NCBI RefSeq assembly: GCF_007655135.1
Contig: NC_045132.1
Location: 7,564,001 to 7,628,000, forward strand
Reading direction: 5' to 3'
DNA from: Punica granatum
Lineage: Eukaryota > Streptophyta > Magnoliopsida > Myrtales > Lythraceae
Length of the DNA stretch: 64,000 nucleotides
Shown: positions 46,728-58,066 of the stretch, in pieces
Layout: every line of letters starts with the position of its first letter
Position numbering within the stretch: position 1 is the first letter of the stretch
Position numbers and translations under genes: made by a program
The notes under the pieces: generated by a model
Database searches by the model: none
What the model saw: only the letters and a program-made list of their open reading frames with translations
Told to the model about the DNA's origin: nothing

Positions 46728-47484
46728 AAAATAAGATACTAGACTCCAGCACGTTTGTACTAAACATGATCACATTGATACACACAGTTCCTAACTATTC
46801 CTTCAAGCTTATACATGTAAGTAGCAGAATTAGTATTCAATGACTATGATAATCAAAATAGAGAACGACGGTTTTGATTCGAAATGTTTGGCCACTGCAT
46901 TGAATCCCTTTTCTAGTAACATGTAAGCCAAAATCCAAATTACAGACTCATCAGTCATGAGTGAGAGTACTTGTGTCATAACAATTTTGGAAGTTTGATT
47001 GACCTTTCTGCATAATAGTATCAATATAAAATGTATGTATTCCTAGGCTTCGGCCTCCTTTTTTCCACCGGAAAAAAAAAATTAAACTCTCACCATTGAT
47101 ATGTACACCAGGAAAAACTTCCTGGTGAGCAAATTGCGAAGATTTAAATCAAATATTGGTTTTCATAGATGAAATTAATGATCCTATGGCAGCAAATTCG
47201 TTTTCTCCTTTTTTCTTTTTTCGATTCTTATTCTTTCGGCAGGAGAATAGTAATCATAAAATGAAATGATTTGCAAAAGTAACAAAGATGAACACAAATG
47301 ATGTTCCAGTTATGACTTGAAAGTGGACCGAGAATCAAAGGAATTACGCTTTTTGAAATGCATTTCCTAAAATGCTGGGGCAATACTGCAACTAGGCATC
47401 TCCTTGGTCTCCTGTAGTAGTGCTATCAGAACAGAACTTACACAATCGGCAATCCAAAAGTGCATAAAAACATTCATTTGTCTT
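46728..47484. other. Spacer downstream of the F-box pseudogene
   Basis: AT-rich, with no reading frame of interest. Confidence 0.5.
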
Positions 47485-48779
47485 TCATCGGGTCGGGCCA
47501 TTTTGACATAAGTAAATACCTGCAGAGAAATCCTTTACATCCTTCTTTCTCTCAAGTGCAAGAAGAGAGCCACCAGTTTCTGCTATTTCCATCCTCCCCA
47601 TCCTTCCATGGAACACAAGAAAGGGATGCATCTCACTAGTCGATACGAAGGTCTCGTAGCGATCGTACAATTTCCACATGGTAACGAGTTGTTTCCAGAT
47701 CATTACATTCATGAGTCCGTGCATGTTGTTCATATAATCCACAGATCTCAATCTTCCTCGAACTAGCATCCTCTAAGTGCTGTTCATAAACACAAGTATG
47801 ACGGTTCCAGAGTGCAATGGTGCAAACACCAACTCACTTGTGTGATTGACACCAACGGAATAATGTGGCTCACTGGAGATAGAGATGCTTCAACTCAACA
47901 GATGGGATAATTTCCTTGCAACTCCAAACTTGCTTATCGAGATCCTCCAATATCCACAATCTAATTTCATCTTCTAGGCCAACCATAATGGCCGACTAAT
48001 AGTCAAGTAAAGCAGCATGCCCACCGAATTCGATTAAATTTCTACAAGTACAACCATTATTTGAATTCGAGAGGGAAGGGAATCACTTGAAAGATCTCCA
48101 GCCTAACATCAAATACCAAAAAATAGGCCTTCCCGTCTTCAGTCAGACCAACCAAATGCATGACACCCGTCAATACATGAACTATTCACAAGACATACAT
48201 TGGATAGACCGGCGAGATCAATCCTCCTCCACTCTTTCTCTACCAGAGTTAAAATGTGGATCACTTGCATCGGTTTGTCCTAGTTCATAGAAGAGTTGAG
48301 AATCTTGTACTTCTTTTCAATTGGGCTGAAGGTGCTGTAAAGGTGATACGCTCTCCAGTGCTAGGGTTACAAATGTGGATTCCCCCAATAGCACCAACGA
48401 TGATCAAGCCACTGATAGACTATGAAACATATATAGTACACCGTGGCGGTAATTCGGCCGTGATAGCTCGCGTCCTGGCGTGGCGCAGGTCCTCCGAATT
48501 TTTGGGATAGTCAGTGGAGAAGAAAATTCTCCCCTTCCTTATACGCGATCTATACGCCGTCCTTGCATATTCGTCTGGAGAGATCAGCCGTTTGGGATGA
48601 GCAGAGGAGCGAGCGAAGTGGGAGGAGACAAATTGGGGATCGGAGATGATGGAAAGCCAGAGTGTAGAAACGCACCTGAATCTGCACAATGACTTCACCG
48701 GGAGCCTCAGCAGTATGCCGGATACGATCTCTGGCGGGAGGAGAAGACCATCGGTTTGACCACTGCTCTTCTCCATCAC
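47485..48779 (-). pseudogene. F-box protein pseudogene (F-box-associated FBA type)
   Basis: The reading starts MMEKSSGQTDG with the F-box LLPPEIVSGILLRLPVKSLC at about residues 13-32, then RFRCVSTLWLSIISDPQF. A TAG ends this frame after residue 119, but the same frame continues with SGLIIVGAIGGIHICNPSTG. Further FBA-like blocks appear in shifted frames: VEKEWRRIDLAGLS, LTEDGKAYFLVFDVRLE, DEIRLWILEDLDKQVWSCKE, VGVNHTSELVFAPL. Another stop precedes the last stretch, which is open to 47485. At least two frameshifts and several stops rule out a full protein of the usual 370-400 residues. In intact relatives the F-box binds SKP1 and the FBA domain binds the substrate. Only the N-terminal 119 residues could still be translated. 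Confidence 0.85.
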
Positions 48780-49380
48780 AAATTCCTTGGATGATCGGCG
48801 ATTCGGCGGCCTCCACTCTACGAGAGTTCTGCAGCGGCTAAGGCAACGGAACGCAACTGGCTCACCTCAGGGATTGAGATCGTCAAGCCCCACGGTGACG
48901 GAGGTCAAGGTGAGGTCGCAGATTGCAGAGTCTTTACTTGTCCGTTTAAGTGTATATTTCCCCTTTTAAGGACTTTCCCGTTTTATCTATGAAATACCAG
49001 CTTTGGCAAGTACTGTATGAGAATTCTGAAGCGTATGGTCCCAAAATTCATATCGTCTGCTTAATCATTCATTCCATGTCTTTGCTCAGTTAGCTAAATT
49101 ATTATAGACTAATATAATCCAATACGGATACTATCTAATTTATTGATCAAGAAGTTTCAAGCTCGATACCCGTTATGCGACTATCTGAGCCCCTTTATTA
49201 TCTATTTAGGATTTCTATTTCATTATACTAAATTCATGGATATCTTTTATGACTGAAAAAAAATTATTTCAGCTAAATTCCTAAATTTTCTTACTCTAAT
49301 TTTCTTGTTTTTAAATTAAATTCAAACAATATTATTAAAATATGACATGTACATGTGGTACTGATACCTATCTATATATA
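48780..49380. other. Spacer upstream of the F-box pseudogene
   Basis: GC-moderate until about 48960, then AT-rich. A B-box-like AAGCTCGATACCC at about 49160-49172 suggests a SINE relic. No gene was seen. Confidence 0.4.
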
Positions 49381-49382
49381 AT

Positions 49383-49920
49383 ATATAATGGCGGAATACT
49401 TGCAAATAAAAATTTATACGAAAAATTACTAATATTAGATATTTTTAAAAACACACAAAATTACACAAATATATGTACTAATATGTATTGGTATAATGAC
49501 CGGAACACTTGTGAATGAGAATTTCAAAAAGAGTTAGTAATATTAAAAAACATTACACATACGTATTGATATAATGGCAGGAACACTTATGAATGGAAAT
49601 TTTAACAAAATTATTATTATTAAAAAAATCACATGGACATAAGTTATTAATACATGTTGGTATAATGGCTCGAACACTTGTGAATGAGAATTTCAAAAAG
49701 AATTACTAATATTAAAAAAAACATTGCACTAACGTTAGGTACTAAATACGTATTGGTATAATGGCTACAACACTTACAAATGGAAATTTTAAAAGTTACA
49801 CAAAATTACATGGAAATTATTATTATGTATTGGTTTAAATTAAACACTTATAAGTGAAAATTTTTAAAATAATACTAGTATATAAAAAACACCAATGCTA
49901 ATATTTCAAAAACCAGATGG
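49383..49920 (+). repeat. Degenerate ~90-bp tandem array (TATTGGTATAATGGC core)
   Basis: The core TATTGGTATAATGGCT..AACACTT.TGAATG..AATTT recurs at about 49383, 49485, 49564, 49652, 49748 and 49829, with spacings of 80-102 bp. An isolated further copy lies at 50345-50400. Units are separated by AATATTAAAAAA and ACATG phrases. Confidence 0.9.
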
Positions 49921-50657
49921 AATAGTATAAAAAAAGTTATACAAAATTATAGATGTATCACCCCATCCTCTTCTCTCTCTTGTTATTTTAAGTTATTTCA
50001 TTAATTGACTTTCATTTGATTATAATTTTCTTTAAAAGCCCCAACCTTCTTTAAAATATCAAAAACAGTTTCGGTAGGTTGAACAGTTTTTTCCAGAAAA
50101 TATAGAATACCATGAATTTAAATAAGTTTGATTTTTTGTGGGATCGTGAATACTGAATACCCACTTTCCAAAAAACTTTTCCTTCTCTTCGGGATCCCAC
50201 ATCAATTGCAATGATTCTATAAATGGCTTATTATGAAGTTTTCTCCTCGTACGGCTCCATAAATTGGAAGTTAGAAAAAAACATGATCTCTCCCTCCCCT
50301 TTACCCATCGTCACCAGTAATGTGGCATTCTTGAGATACTAACACGCATTGGTATAATGGCTGAAAAACTTATGAATAGAAATTTAGAAAATATTACTAG
50401 TCTGTTACATATATAAAATTGTGAAGCCACAATTGTGTTTTTTCACATTTACTTTTTCAAAATGCCCTTTAAACTTTCAAGTACATGCATTTATATCCCT
50501 CCTTTGTCACTCAATTGTAATACTCTAAAATGTAACCGCACATACATTTTCTCACAATTGTGTTGCTCACATGCTTTTTCACCTAGATTAAACCGTTTAC
50601 ACCGATTGCCTCATTTTAAATACATATTTCTAACAATAAATCCTCTCTTCAAATATA
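49921..50657. other. Spacer with an outlying repeat unit
   Basis: AT-rich, holding the single outlying copy of the 90-bp unit (50345-50400) and a short GC-richer stretch at 50280-50330. No gene. Confidence 0.5.
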
Positions 50658-50666
50658 ATAGGAAAA

Positions 50667-51281
50667 GGACAAATTACACAAAAAAAACCTAAGTTTTGTA
50701 AAATGTCTCAGTTCTGTCCTAAATTTTGTTTTGTAACAAAAAAACCACATATTTTGAGAATCGTCTCAGATTTGACCTCCCGTTATCATTCCGTTAAGTT
50801 TGCCGTCTATTTGCCTACGTGCACTTCACGGGACCCATAAAATTTACACATCATCTGATCATCTTCTCTTTTCTTTACAAAAAATAACTTAAATTTTTAG
50901 AAAAGTCTCAATTTTGTTCCACATTTTGATTTGTAATTTAAAAAATACATATTTTAAAATTTTTTCAGAAATGGTCCATGAGAGGAGATGCTAGCCGGGG
51001 CCAACTTTAAAGCAAAAACATATGGTTTTTTTCATTACATATTAAATTATGATGAAATTGAGATTTTTTTTGAAAATTTGAAATTTTTTATTTAACCTAT
51101 CTTATTTGTTTATTAATTTATGTCTGAAGTTAACAGTCCACGTATGCAAAATTGACGGAATTTATAACGGAGGTCATTTTTTAGACAATTTAGAAAACTT
51201 ATGGTTTTTTTATTATAAAACAAAATTTAAGACAAAACTAAGACGTTTTACAAAATTTAGATTTTTTTGTGTAATTTGACC
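50667..51281. mobile_element. Mutator-like palindromic MITE with perfect 9-bp target duplication
   Basis: TIRs of about 130-150 bp begin GGACAAATTACACAAAAA on the left, with TTTTTGTGTAATTTGACC on the right. The arms include TTTTGTAAAA(T/C)GTCT and AAATTTTGTTTT, reaching the CGTTA region. A perfect 9-bp ATAGGAAAA flanks it (50658-50666 and 51282-51290). There is no transposase. Confidence 0.92.
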
Positions 51282-51491
51282 ATAGGAAAATGAAAATCTA
51301 ATTTTAGTATATATATGTACTAGATTCTATTTTCTTTTTTGAATTTCATAAATGCCCTTCCTCGTAACCAAAATCTTGACCCATCTACTAAAATCTCTCT
51401 TCCATCATTATCCTTTCAACTGCTCTTACATTCCGCTTTGCTTTTATAATTTGTCGAAATCGCCCGTAATATATAACTCATAAGAATAAGG

Positions 51492-51826
51492 GGTTTTTAC
51501 TCCAAATGACCATGATTTACCTATTTTTTCAAGTCTATCATATGCTCTTTTTTTGTCAAATATATCCCATGGTTTATTTTTACATCAAATCTATCTCGGC
51601 GTTATCTTTTCCGTTGACATCTAACGACCGTGCTGACGTGGCACGTGGAGCGATAGTGGGCCACACTTGTCACGTGGGCACTACGTCAGCACGGCCGTTA
51701 GATATCGATGGAAAAGATAATGCCGACAAGAGTTGATGAAAAAAGTAAATCATGAAATATATCTGACAAAAAAAAACATATAATAGATTTGACAAAACAG
51801 TAAACATTGGGCCAAATGCACTTCCA
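51492..51826. mobile_element. Second Mutator-like palindromic element
   Basis: Nearly the whole 335 bp is an inverted repeat: ATCTATCTCGGCGTTATCTT faces AAGATAATGCCGACAAGAGT, and CGTGCTGACGTGGCACGTGG faces CACGTGGGCACTACGTCAGC. ACGTG cores therefore occur on both arms. Ends are imperfect and no exact target duplication was found. Overlapping frames (51506-51901) are palindrome artefacts. Confidence 0.75.
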
Positions 51827-54206
51827 CGATTTTTTGATATAGAATATACCACCACTAGTTATACACGACATTAATGAGAACAAATTTATATTCAAAAACA
51901 TTAATTAGAAAAATGTGTTCAATTATTAATTAGAAAAGTTCTTGCTTCATTGAAATTACAGATTATGCTATTAATCTGGCCAAATTTTATATTGCGGGGA
52001 TATTTGGTAGAAAAAGTTCATTAGCTATTCTTGTTGCTTACAAACAATTCATTAGTTAAATCTCCATGTATGGAAAAATTCGTGCACCAATATTTGGCCA
52101 AATTGCCAAACCTTTCCGTTCACTCCTATAGAAACTTTTAATAAATACACCATTTGGAGAACAAGAAACTGCAAGAAGCCAACCGCTGGCAAACTGTCTC
52201 TTTCCTTCTTGCCTTACCGCCATGAAATATTCCATTGTCTTTTTTCTTTTCTTTTTCTTTTTCTCTTTTAATGCTCTCAACCATATTCATTAGAGATCTT
52301 CTATGCTCGTCTGATATGATCTATTATATATACAGGTTTGTCCCTCATGTATTGTTGACCAAATTGCTTATGGCTTAGCAATAGCACCACCATTTCTCAG
52401 ATTTATTTAATCATTCTTGCAGGAAGTTTTTGCCCTCCATTGTCCTAGTGGAATTATTTTATAGGAGGCCAACATGAAAAATTAGTCTGGTATATTTTCA
52501 CAATCAATTGATTCTTGTACGTCCAATTATGTCTCTTTCACAGATACTATGCCGCTTGCAGTACGATCAGAGATCAACTTGGTAAGTTAATTAAAGAAAA
52601 CTAGAAAAATTAAAAAGTTAAAAATATAATTCCATTCAACATTTCGGGCATTCTAAGAAAGGGCTGGGACATTATAATTCCATTTTATTATATATATATA
52701 TATATAATATAAAGTAAAGCTGTGATAGCCATATGATCTTATAATGCTTGGTTGTTGACGAAATTTTCTCAGTTTCTTTCTCTTTTAAATTAAATGATAA
52801 TTTTTTTAAAATGTACAGATACATATTGGTGGGATCATTCATTATCTTCTCTATTTTTTAAGGTTTCATTTATATAAATATACTTTTTAAATTTTTTATT
52901 TTTTATAATTTTTAATACGCGCAAATATAAATTTGTGGAACTGGTAATCATTTTCTCAGTTTCTTAAGCTTATTTAGAAAATGAATTATTAATTTTTTAA
53001 AACATATAAATATAGATATATGAGACAATTATTATTTCTCATATTTTTAAGACATTTTAGAAAACGGAATTGTTTAATTTTTTAAAATATATAGATATAG
53101 ATTTATAAGACTCACGTTTTGAATTCATAAAATTATATATATATATATAATGAAAAGATCAAATTAAAACAAATCAAGTAAGATCATATTTGCTTTCAAA
53201 AAATAAATTAAATAATATTTTCATAGATATGATCTGTTATATATTTGTTCCTTGAAAAGCAAATTTGATCATTTTTCTATAGATATAGATATGATGGGAT
53301 GTCTATATTATATTTTGTATGATATATTATAATAACAGCGCAACTACCACACAAACTGATCTGACTCTGAAAAATATTGTCACCACTAGAGTTCTTCAAT
53401 TTTTCTCACATGCGTGAATTTATTTTAGTACGCCTACAATCAGACTTTGGAAGATATATTCTTCAAGTATTAATCTTTCTTAGACATAGACTTCGATAGA
53501 ATTTTTATGTTCTTCAATTTTATGTATGTGATCTTAATATAAGACACGATGTAATTCAACATGCTAGTGGTTTGAATTATTCTTTTTTATTTTTTATACA
53601 TAGTCTTGAGAATGTTTGATTTTTTAAGATTTATATTGATTTTTCTTCTCTTATTTTTTTCTTATCTTATTCGTGAAATTAAATTAGCATTATATATATA
53701 TATATGTCATAATATATTGTTATTGACAATAAATTACTGTTTTCAATAATTTATGACACGTATTTTATATAATAAAATTAGCAAGAAAAAATCAAGTTTT
53801 ATCCCGTATAACGCATGGACTCCACAACTATTATATATATCTATAGATATTCTTCTTTTGTCCAGAAGGCATAAACCTGTGTGTGGCATCCCGACCAATA
53901 GCAAGTTCAATAACGGTAAAGTAAATTTTGGGAAAAAATTTCAACAACACAAATAACAGCACATGCTAAAGAAGTTAATAACTATAAATAGTGCAACCCC
54001 ACCATTACATCTATCCCGTCATGCTATCTTCCTTATTGATATTAATTTTCTTCCGACGAAGAAGTACCTAAACTTATTAATATAGTTAAACTTTACCAGA
54101 CGCATGACGGCATGAGAGTCCTCAAGCCCTATTCGCACTACTACTTTCGGACGGTCAGAATCCAAAATACATCATCTCACGAAGAAGTCGTACTGGCTAT
54201 TTTGCG
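51827..54206. other. AT-rich spacer
   Basis: Long AT-rich sequence with (TA)n near 52690-52705 and 53693-53704 and no recognised gene. Frames at 52056-52280 and 53753-53956 look like chance. Confidence 0.5.
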
Positions 54207-56660
54207 TCACCTTCTGGTTGATCCTTGGGAGTAGAAGCTACGCGAGCGAGCGTATAGTAACAAAGCCAGGTTTGTTCCGAGGAAGCAGAGGCAGCCCCAG
54301 ATGATGAAGCTATTGCGGTAGCACTCCATTCCGATGCATTCCCCATCTCCATTCCCTTCCCGGCGGTACAGAACAGCTGCAAAGTAGCCAAAGATGAACG
54401 ACCCTATCGGTATGTTCGCCACCAGAATGTTGTGGTTTACACTAAAATTCTTCGTTCCGAATAGCTCAGTGGTTATTGATACAGCAATGGATGTGATGGC
54501 TCCGGTGCAAGCGCTGATCACTGCAGTGCTTATGTAGTGGCATAGAATGCTAGAGTTGAGCAACAGGAAAAAGGACCCCGTCATGGGGACCATCAGTGCG
54601 ACCACGCAAGCGGGTCTCGAGATCATGTACTTCTCTCTGAAAAAGAAAAAGTAAAACATTTAGGCCCATTTGGTTTCGTAAAATTTTTTAACTCTACTTC
54701 ACATATTTTCAATTTAACAATACAATTATTACTTTTTCTTTTTTCTTCAATTTTTTAACCATTCAATTCAATTTTTAATACTAAGTTCTCTCATTTATTC
54801 ATTACTTTTCCCATAGTTCAACAGCACAATCATTACTTTCTCTCAATTATTCATTACTTTTTCACAATTTTTTCTTATAATTCAACAACACAATCATTAT
54901 AAACCAATTAAAATTAAAATCAAACTCTACTCAACTCTAAAACCAAATACAACCTAATTACTGCAATGAGGCCATTGATTTCAGTTACTAATCTCGTTCA
55001 GTCTGCCATATATAAACGTGAATACCTATTTCTGCAATTAAATGAACCATAGGTAAGAGGAAGTGGGCTTAGTGCAATGATGTAAGTGGTTAACTCAGAA
55101 CCAAAAGGTTTTGGTTTCGAATTTGATCCGTCGTGCCAAATTTATCACCTTTTCCTATTCTTATACTAGGCTCACGAGTCTTTCTGATAATCTTTAAAAA
55201 AAAAACTGAATCTTATATATGAAAATGTTCTGATGTTCATGATCTAGTTAGTTTAATTACCTTGAGAAGTAATCGAGGAGAGAAGGCAAGAGGCGGCCGA
55301 AGAAACTGAAAGCAGAAGACAGAGAAACTAGGGTCGATGTTCTGGATGTACCCCTGGATTCTGTAATCTGTCCCAAGTTATTGAGGTACACCAGTCCCAG
55401 AGTCGCTCCGCACAAATACATGAAGAAGTATAGCCAAAAATCCAGCCTTCTCAGCATCAATTTCACCCCAACATCCTCCCTAACAGTGCCAATATTCCCC
55501 TGGCGATCACCATGTCCTGATATCCTGACTGCTTTGTCTTGAGCTCCCCGCACAAACCCATCAGCATCCTGCGGCGGCCTCTGCTCCTGACTGCCTCCTC
55601 CTTTTATGATAACCAACACACTCTCCCCTCCCCCTAGATGATGGCTATCTTCGGCTTCAGATCCAGACATGGCAACATCAGTTATCCGTGTTGACTCATG
55701 CTGTCTGTTGGTCCACCACCGGCCTAACCATGACCCTCTAATGCGTTTTATCAGCGGAATCATGAGTGGGGCGATTAGAAACAATCCGATTCCAATGGCA
55801 TTGTACACCGGCGATATCTTGGTCGCGATTGCTCCCATGCTACTAATGACCGCATAGAGTCCGGTGGCTATCGTTATTACATACAGTACCCCAAATAGTT
55901 CCCTGACACCTGCCTCATCATAATCACGACAATGACTATCATTGTGGTGGTGATGGTAGTTTGGATCATCCCCATCTTCCGAACCATGGCTAGCTATGTC
56001 GTCCTTCTCACTGACAAAGGGTGCAGTGACTGCAGAGACAATAGCTGGTAGGACGGAGCTAAGGAGGAGGTAGGTGTTGGCTCTTCTTCCTGCCGTGGGA
56101 TGAGGCGTATGAGGGGAGACAGCAAACGTCGGTGCTGGTGCTACCACATTGACTATGTTGGTGTAGATATTGGCACTGAGGCCCTGGTATGCTGTGGTTA
56201 GCCCTACAGCCACTTGCCGACTTCCAGAGGGGAAGCTGCCGATGATGACTGCGTAGCACACGGTGTTCATCCAGCAGATGCTATTGCCAGCCAACATTGT
56301 AAGGAAGAACAAAAGTGGGTAGGACAACTCGGCTGTGGGGATGTGGTTAGCAAGGAAGAGATACTGCAGACCGTAACTGATCAAGCCGAGAGAGGCGCCG
56401 ATGAGGAGGACCAGCCAGATGGGCAGGTGGAGCGCGGCAACCCCAGAGAGCCACCCAAGGAGCTTGCCGGCATCGGAGGCAAAGGCCAGGTTGTTGAGAT
56501 CAACCTGGCAGATAGACATCGCCTGCTTCAGATGAGAGGAGTAGGCCGGGAAGTTGAAGTTGGTCCCACTTATCGACTGCAGCCATATGGCTGCCACCAG
56601 GCTCAGCCACTGATACACACCAACACGCGCAACTCTCCGACTAATTGCTCTTGGAGGCAT
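54207..56660 (-). CDS. Nodulin-like major facilitator superfamily protein (NFD4-like), two exons
   Basis: Exon 1 is 56660-55261 (ATG at 56658-56660, donor GTAATT). Exon 2 is 54636-54207 (acceptor TTTTTCAG, stop TGA). An arginine codon is split across the junction, giving 609 residues. The N-terminus has the family signature (WLSLVAAIWLQSISGTNFNF, YSSHLKQAM, ASDAGKLLGWLSGVAAL) and several membrane segments follow: about 80-103, 115-142, 196-215, 255-280 and 288-304. A long hydrophilic loop (about 217-250) contains a His/Asp-rich patch with HHHH at about 236-239. A second loop lies before RRLDFWLYFFMYLCGATLGL, and exon 2 gives four or so more helices. The family is plant Nodulin-like/MFS_1. Members are membrane transporters of mostly unknown substrate, some of them linked to organelles or iron. 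I infer a membrane transporter and name no substrate. It appears intact. Confidence 0.92.
54663..54954. mobile_element. Tourist/PIF-like MITE in the MFS intron
   Basis: It starts GGCCCATTTGGTTTCG and ends CTCTAAAACCAAATACAACC, with imperfect TIRs. Flanking trinucleotides are TTA (54660-54662) and TAA (54955-54957). The interior is the reverse complement of the split MITE at 20901-22623. It lies wholly in the MFS intron, 26 bp upstream (plus-strand right) of the exon 2 acceptor. Confidence 0.8.
55072..55200 (+). mobile_element. SINE-like tRNA-derived relic in the MFS intron
   Basis: AGTGGTTAACTCAGAACC followed by GGTTTTGGTTTCGAATTTG resembles tRNA-type A and B boxes. It is a different family from the SINE at 40583. 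The ends are unclear. Confidence 0.4.
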
Positions 56661-57875
56661 GTTATTGAAATACTTTGGTGTATATATCGACCTCCTTCCC
56701 TCCTAAAAACTAGGATTGTTTGCGCCGAAGGAGAAGGAGAGGAAGAGGACCGATATAGGAGGTGTACTCACGTAGAGAGCTCCTTATTAATTTCCCACAC
56801 AATATTTGCCAGTGAATACATATATTGGCAGGAGGAGCTGCTGTGGTGCAGTATGGCAACATTATGCATGACAAATATATATTGCTACGTTCAAGTGTGA
56901 AAGAAAGATCAATTATAAGGAATAATGGCAAGTCTAGGATACGTCGTAAGATGGACTTGAAAAGTCGGGGGAGATAAAAGCCGATGGAGGTGTTTACGGG
57001 CACTAAGCTTTAAAATTGAAAGAGACGTTGAAGAAGTTATGTACACGGCCACAAGAAGAAGAAAAGCAGAGTGGAGGGTCAATGGCACCAGACATTAAGG
57101 AGAGAGAAGTAATAAGTTGGTATGGATGGTAGAAGCCCTAATGGCACGTCTACCTTTGTGACGTGAAAAATTTTCGGCCTATATCTGTATCAATATGGAT
57201 ATATTAAGAAAATATTCTCGTGATGCGGAAGGAAAATATGAGATGTCTTGATGAATATTATTATCTTAATTAGATAGTATATTTAATTTAGATAGAAATA
57301 TATTTAGAATTATATATTACTTGCAATTTTAGTTCGAGTTAAGAGTCTAAGTTTCCAATTTTGGAATAATTACTTGTTTTGTTTTAGGAAATTACATAGT
57401 AAGGGGTCTAGATTCTAATTTCTTATTTTAGATTTTTAGGCCTATATATAATCCATCTCAATGTACCACAAGGGAGAACTATATATTTCGGAAACTCTTA
57501 ATGTTTAATAATACTTTGAGTTTGCACAATTTCTTGGTTTTTAGCATATCGATATGGTTTAGACGTGTGTTATTCCTTTCGAGTCTAAATTCGGATTTAG
57601 GCGCGAGAAATCGTGATCCGCACTGCATCACTTTAGCGTACTATATATATGGTGATTTTCATTTGGGTCGTAGGAAAAATTCATAGATCTATCAATAGAA
57701 AATGAAAAACTTAGTGAAGTGTCACGATAATTTTACTGACAAAATCAAAACTGGAGTGTATGCCAGTGTTCTATTATATCTCTTTCTCCCGTACTGTGGT
57801 GATTTAAGTATATTATCCGAATGCACAAGGGAAATGCTAATAGTAGTAGGTGCTTTGGGAGAAGAAGATTCTATT
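56661..57875. other. MFS upstream region and LTR-like spacer
   Basis: The MFS promoter lies in 56661-57000, where overlapping frames look like shadows. At about 57170-57630 a segment with a TATATATAATCC box (about 57443) and a downstream G/C-richer tail ending near GCACTGCATCA resembles an LTR, but ends and target duplication were not found. Confidence 0.35.
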
Positions 57876-58066
57876 GGCATGTTTATTTTCAGGGTTAAAA
57901 TTACAAAAATTTTAACTTTAACTTTAACTCCACACACTACAGAACAAAAATACATATTTTCCAAGTAAAAAATTTTGACTTTAACTTTAATTCAACATAT
58001 TACACAACATTTGTCCCTTTTCACAATCAAAATCAAAATTGCTTTAACCCTAAAACCAAACGCACC
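57876..58066. mobile_element. Short MITE of about 190 bp
   Basis: GGCATGTTTATTTTCAGGGT on the left faces ACCCTAAAACCAAACGCACC on the right. TTTAACTTTAACTTTAA phrases occur in both arms. Flanks ATT and ATA do not give an exact target duplication. Overlapping frames are not genes. Confidence 0.65.

Noticed and set aside
51506..51901. Several frames on both strands
   Set aside because: They mirror each other because the DNA is a palindrome; none has a recognisable domain.
56214..56900. 228-residue plus-strand frame
   Set aside because: Antisense shadow of MFS exon 1 running into its upstream region.
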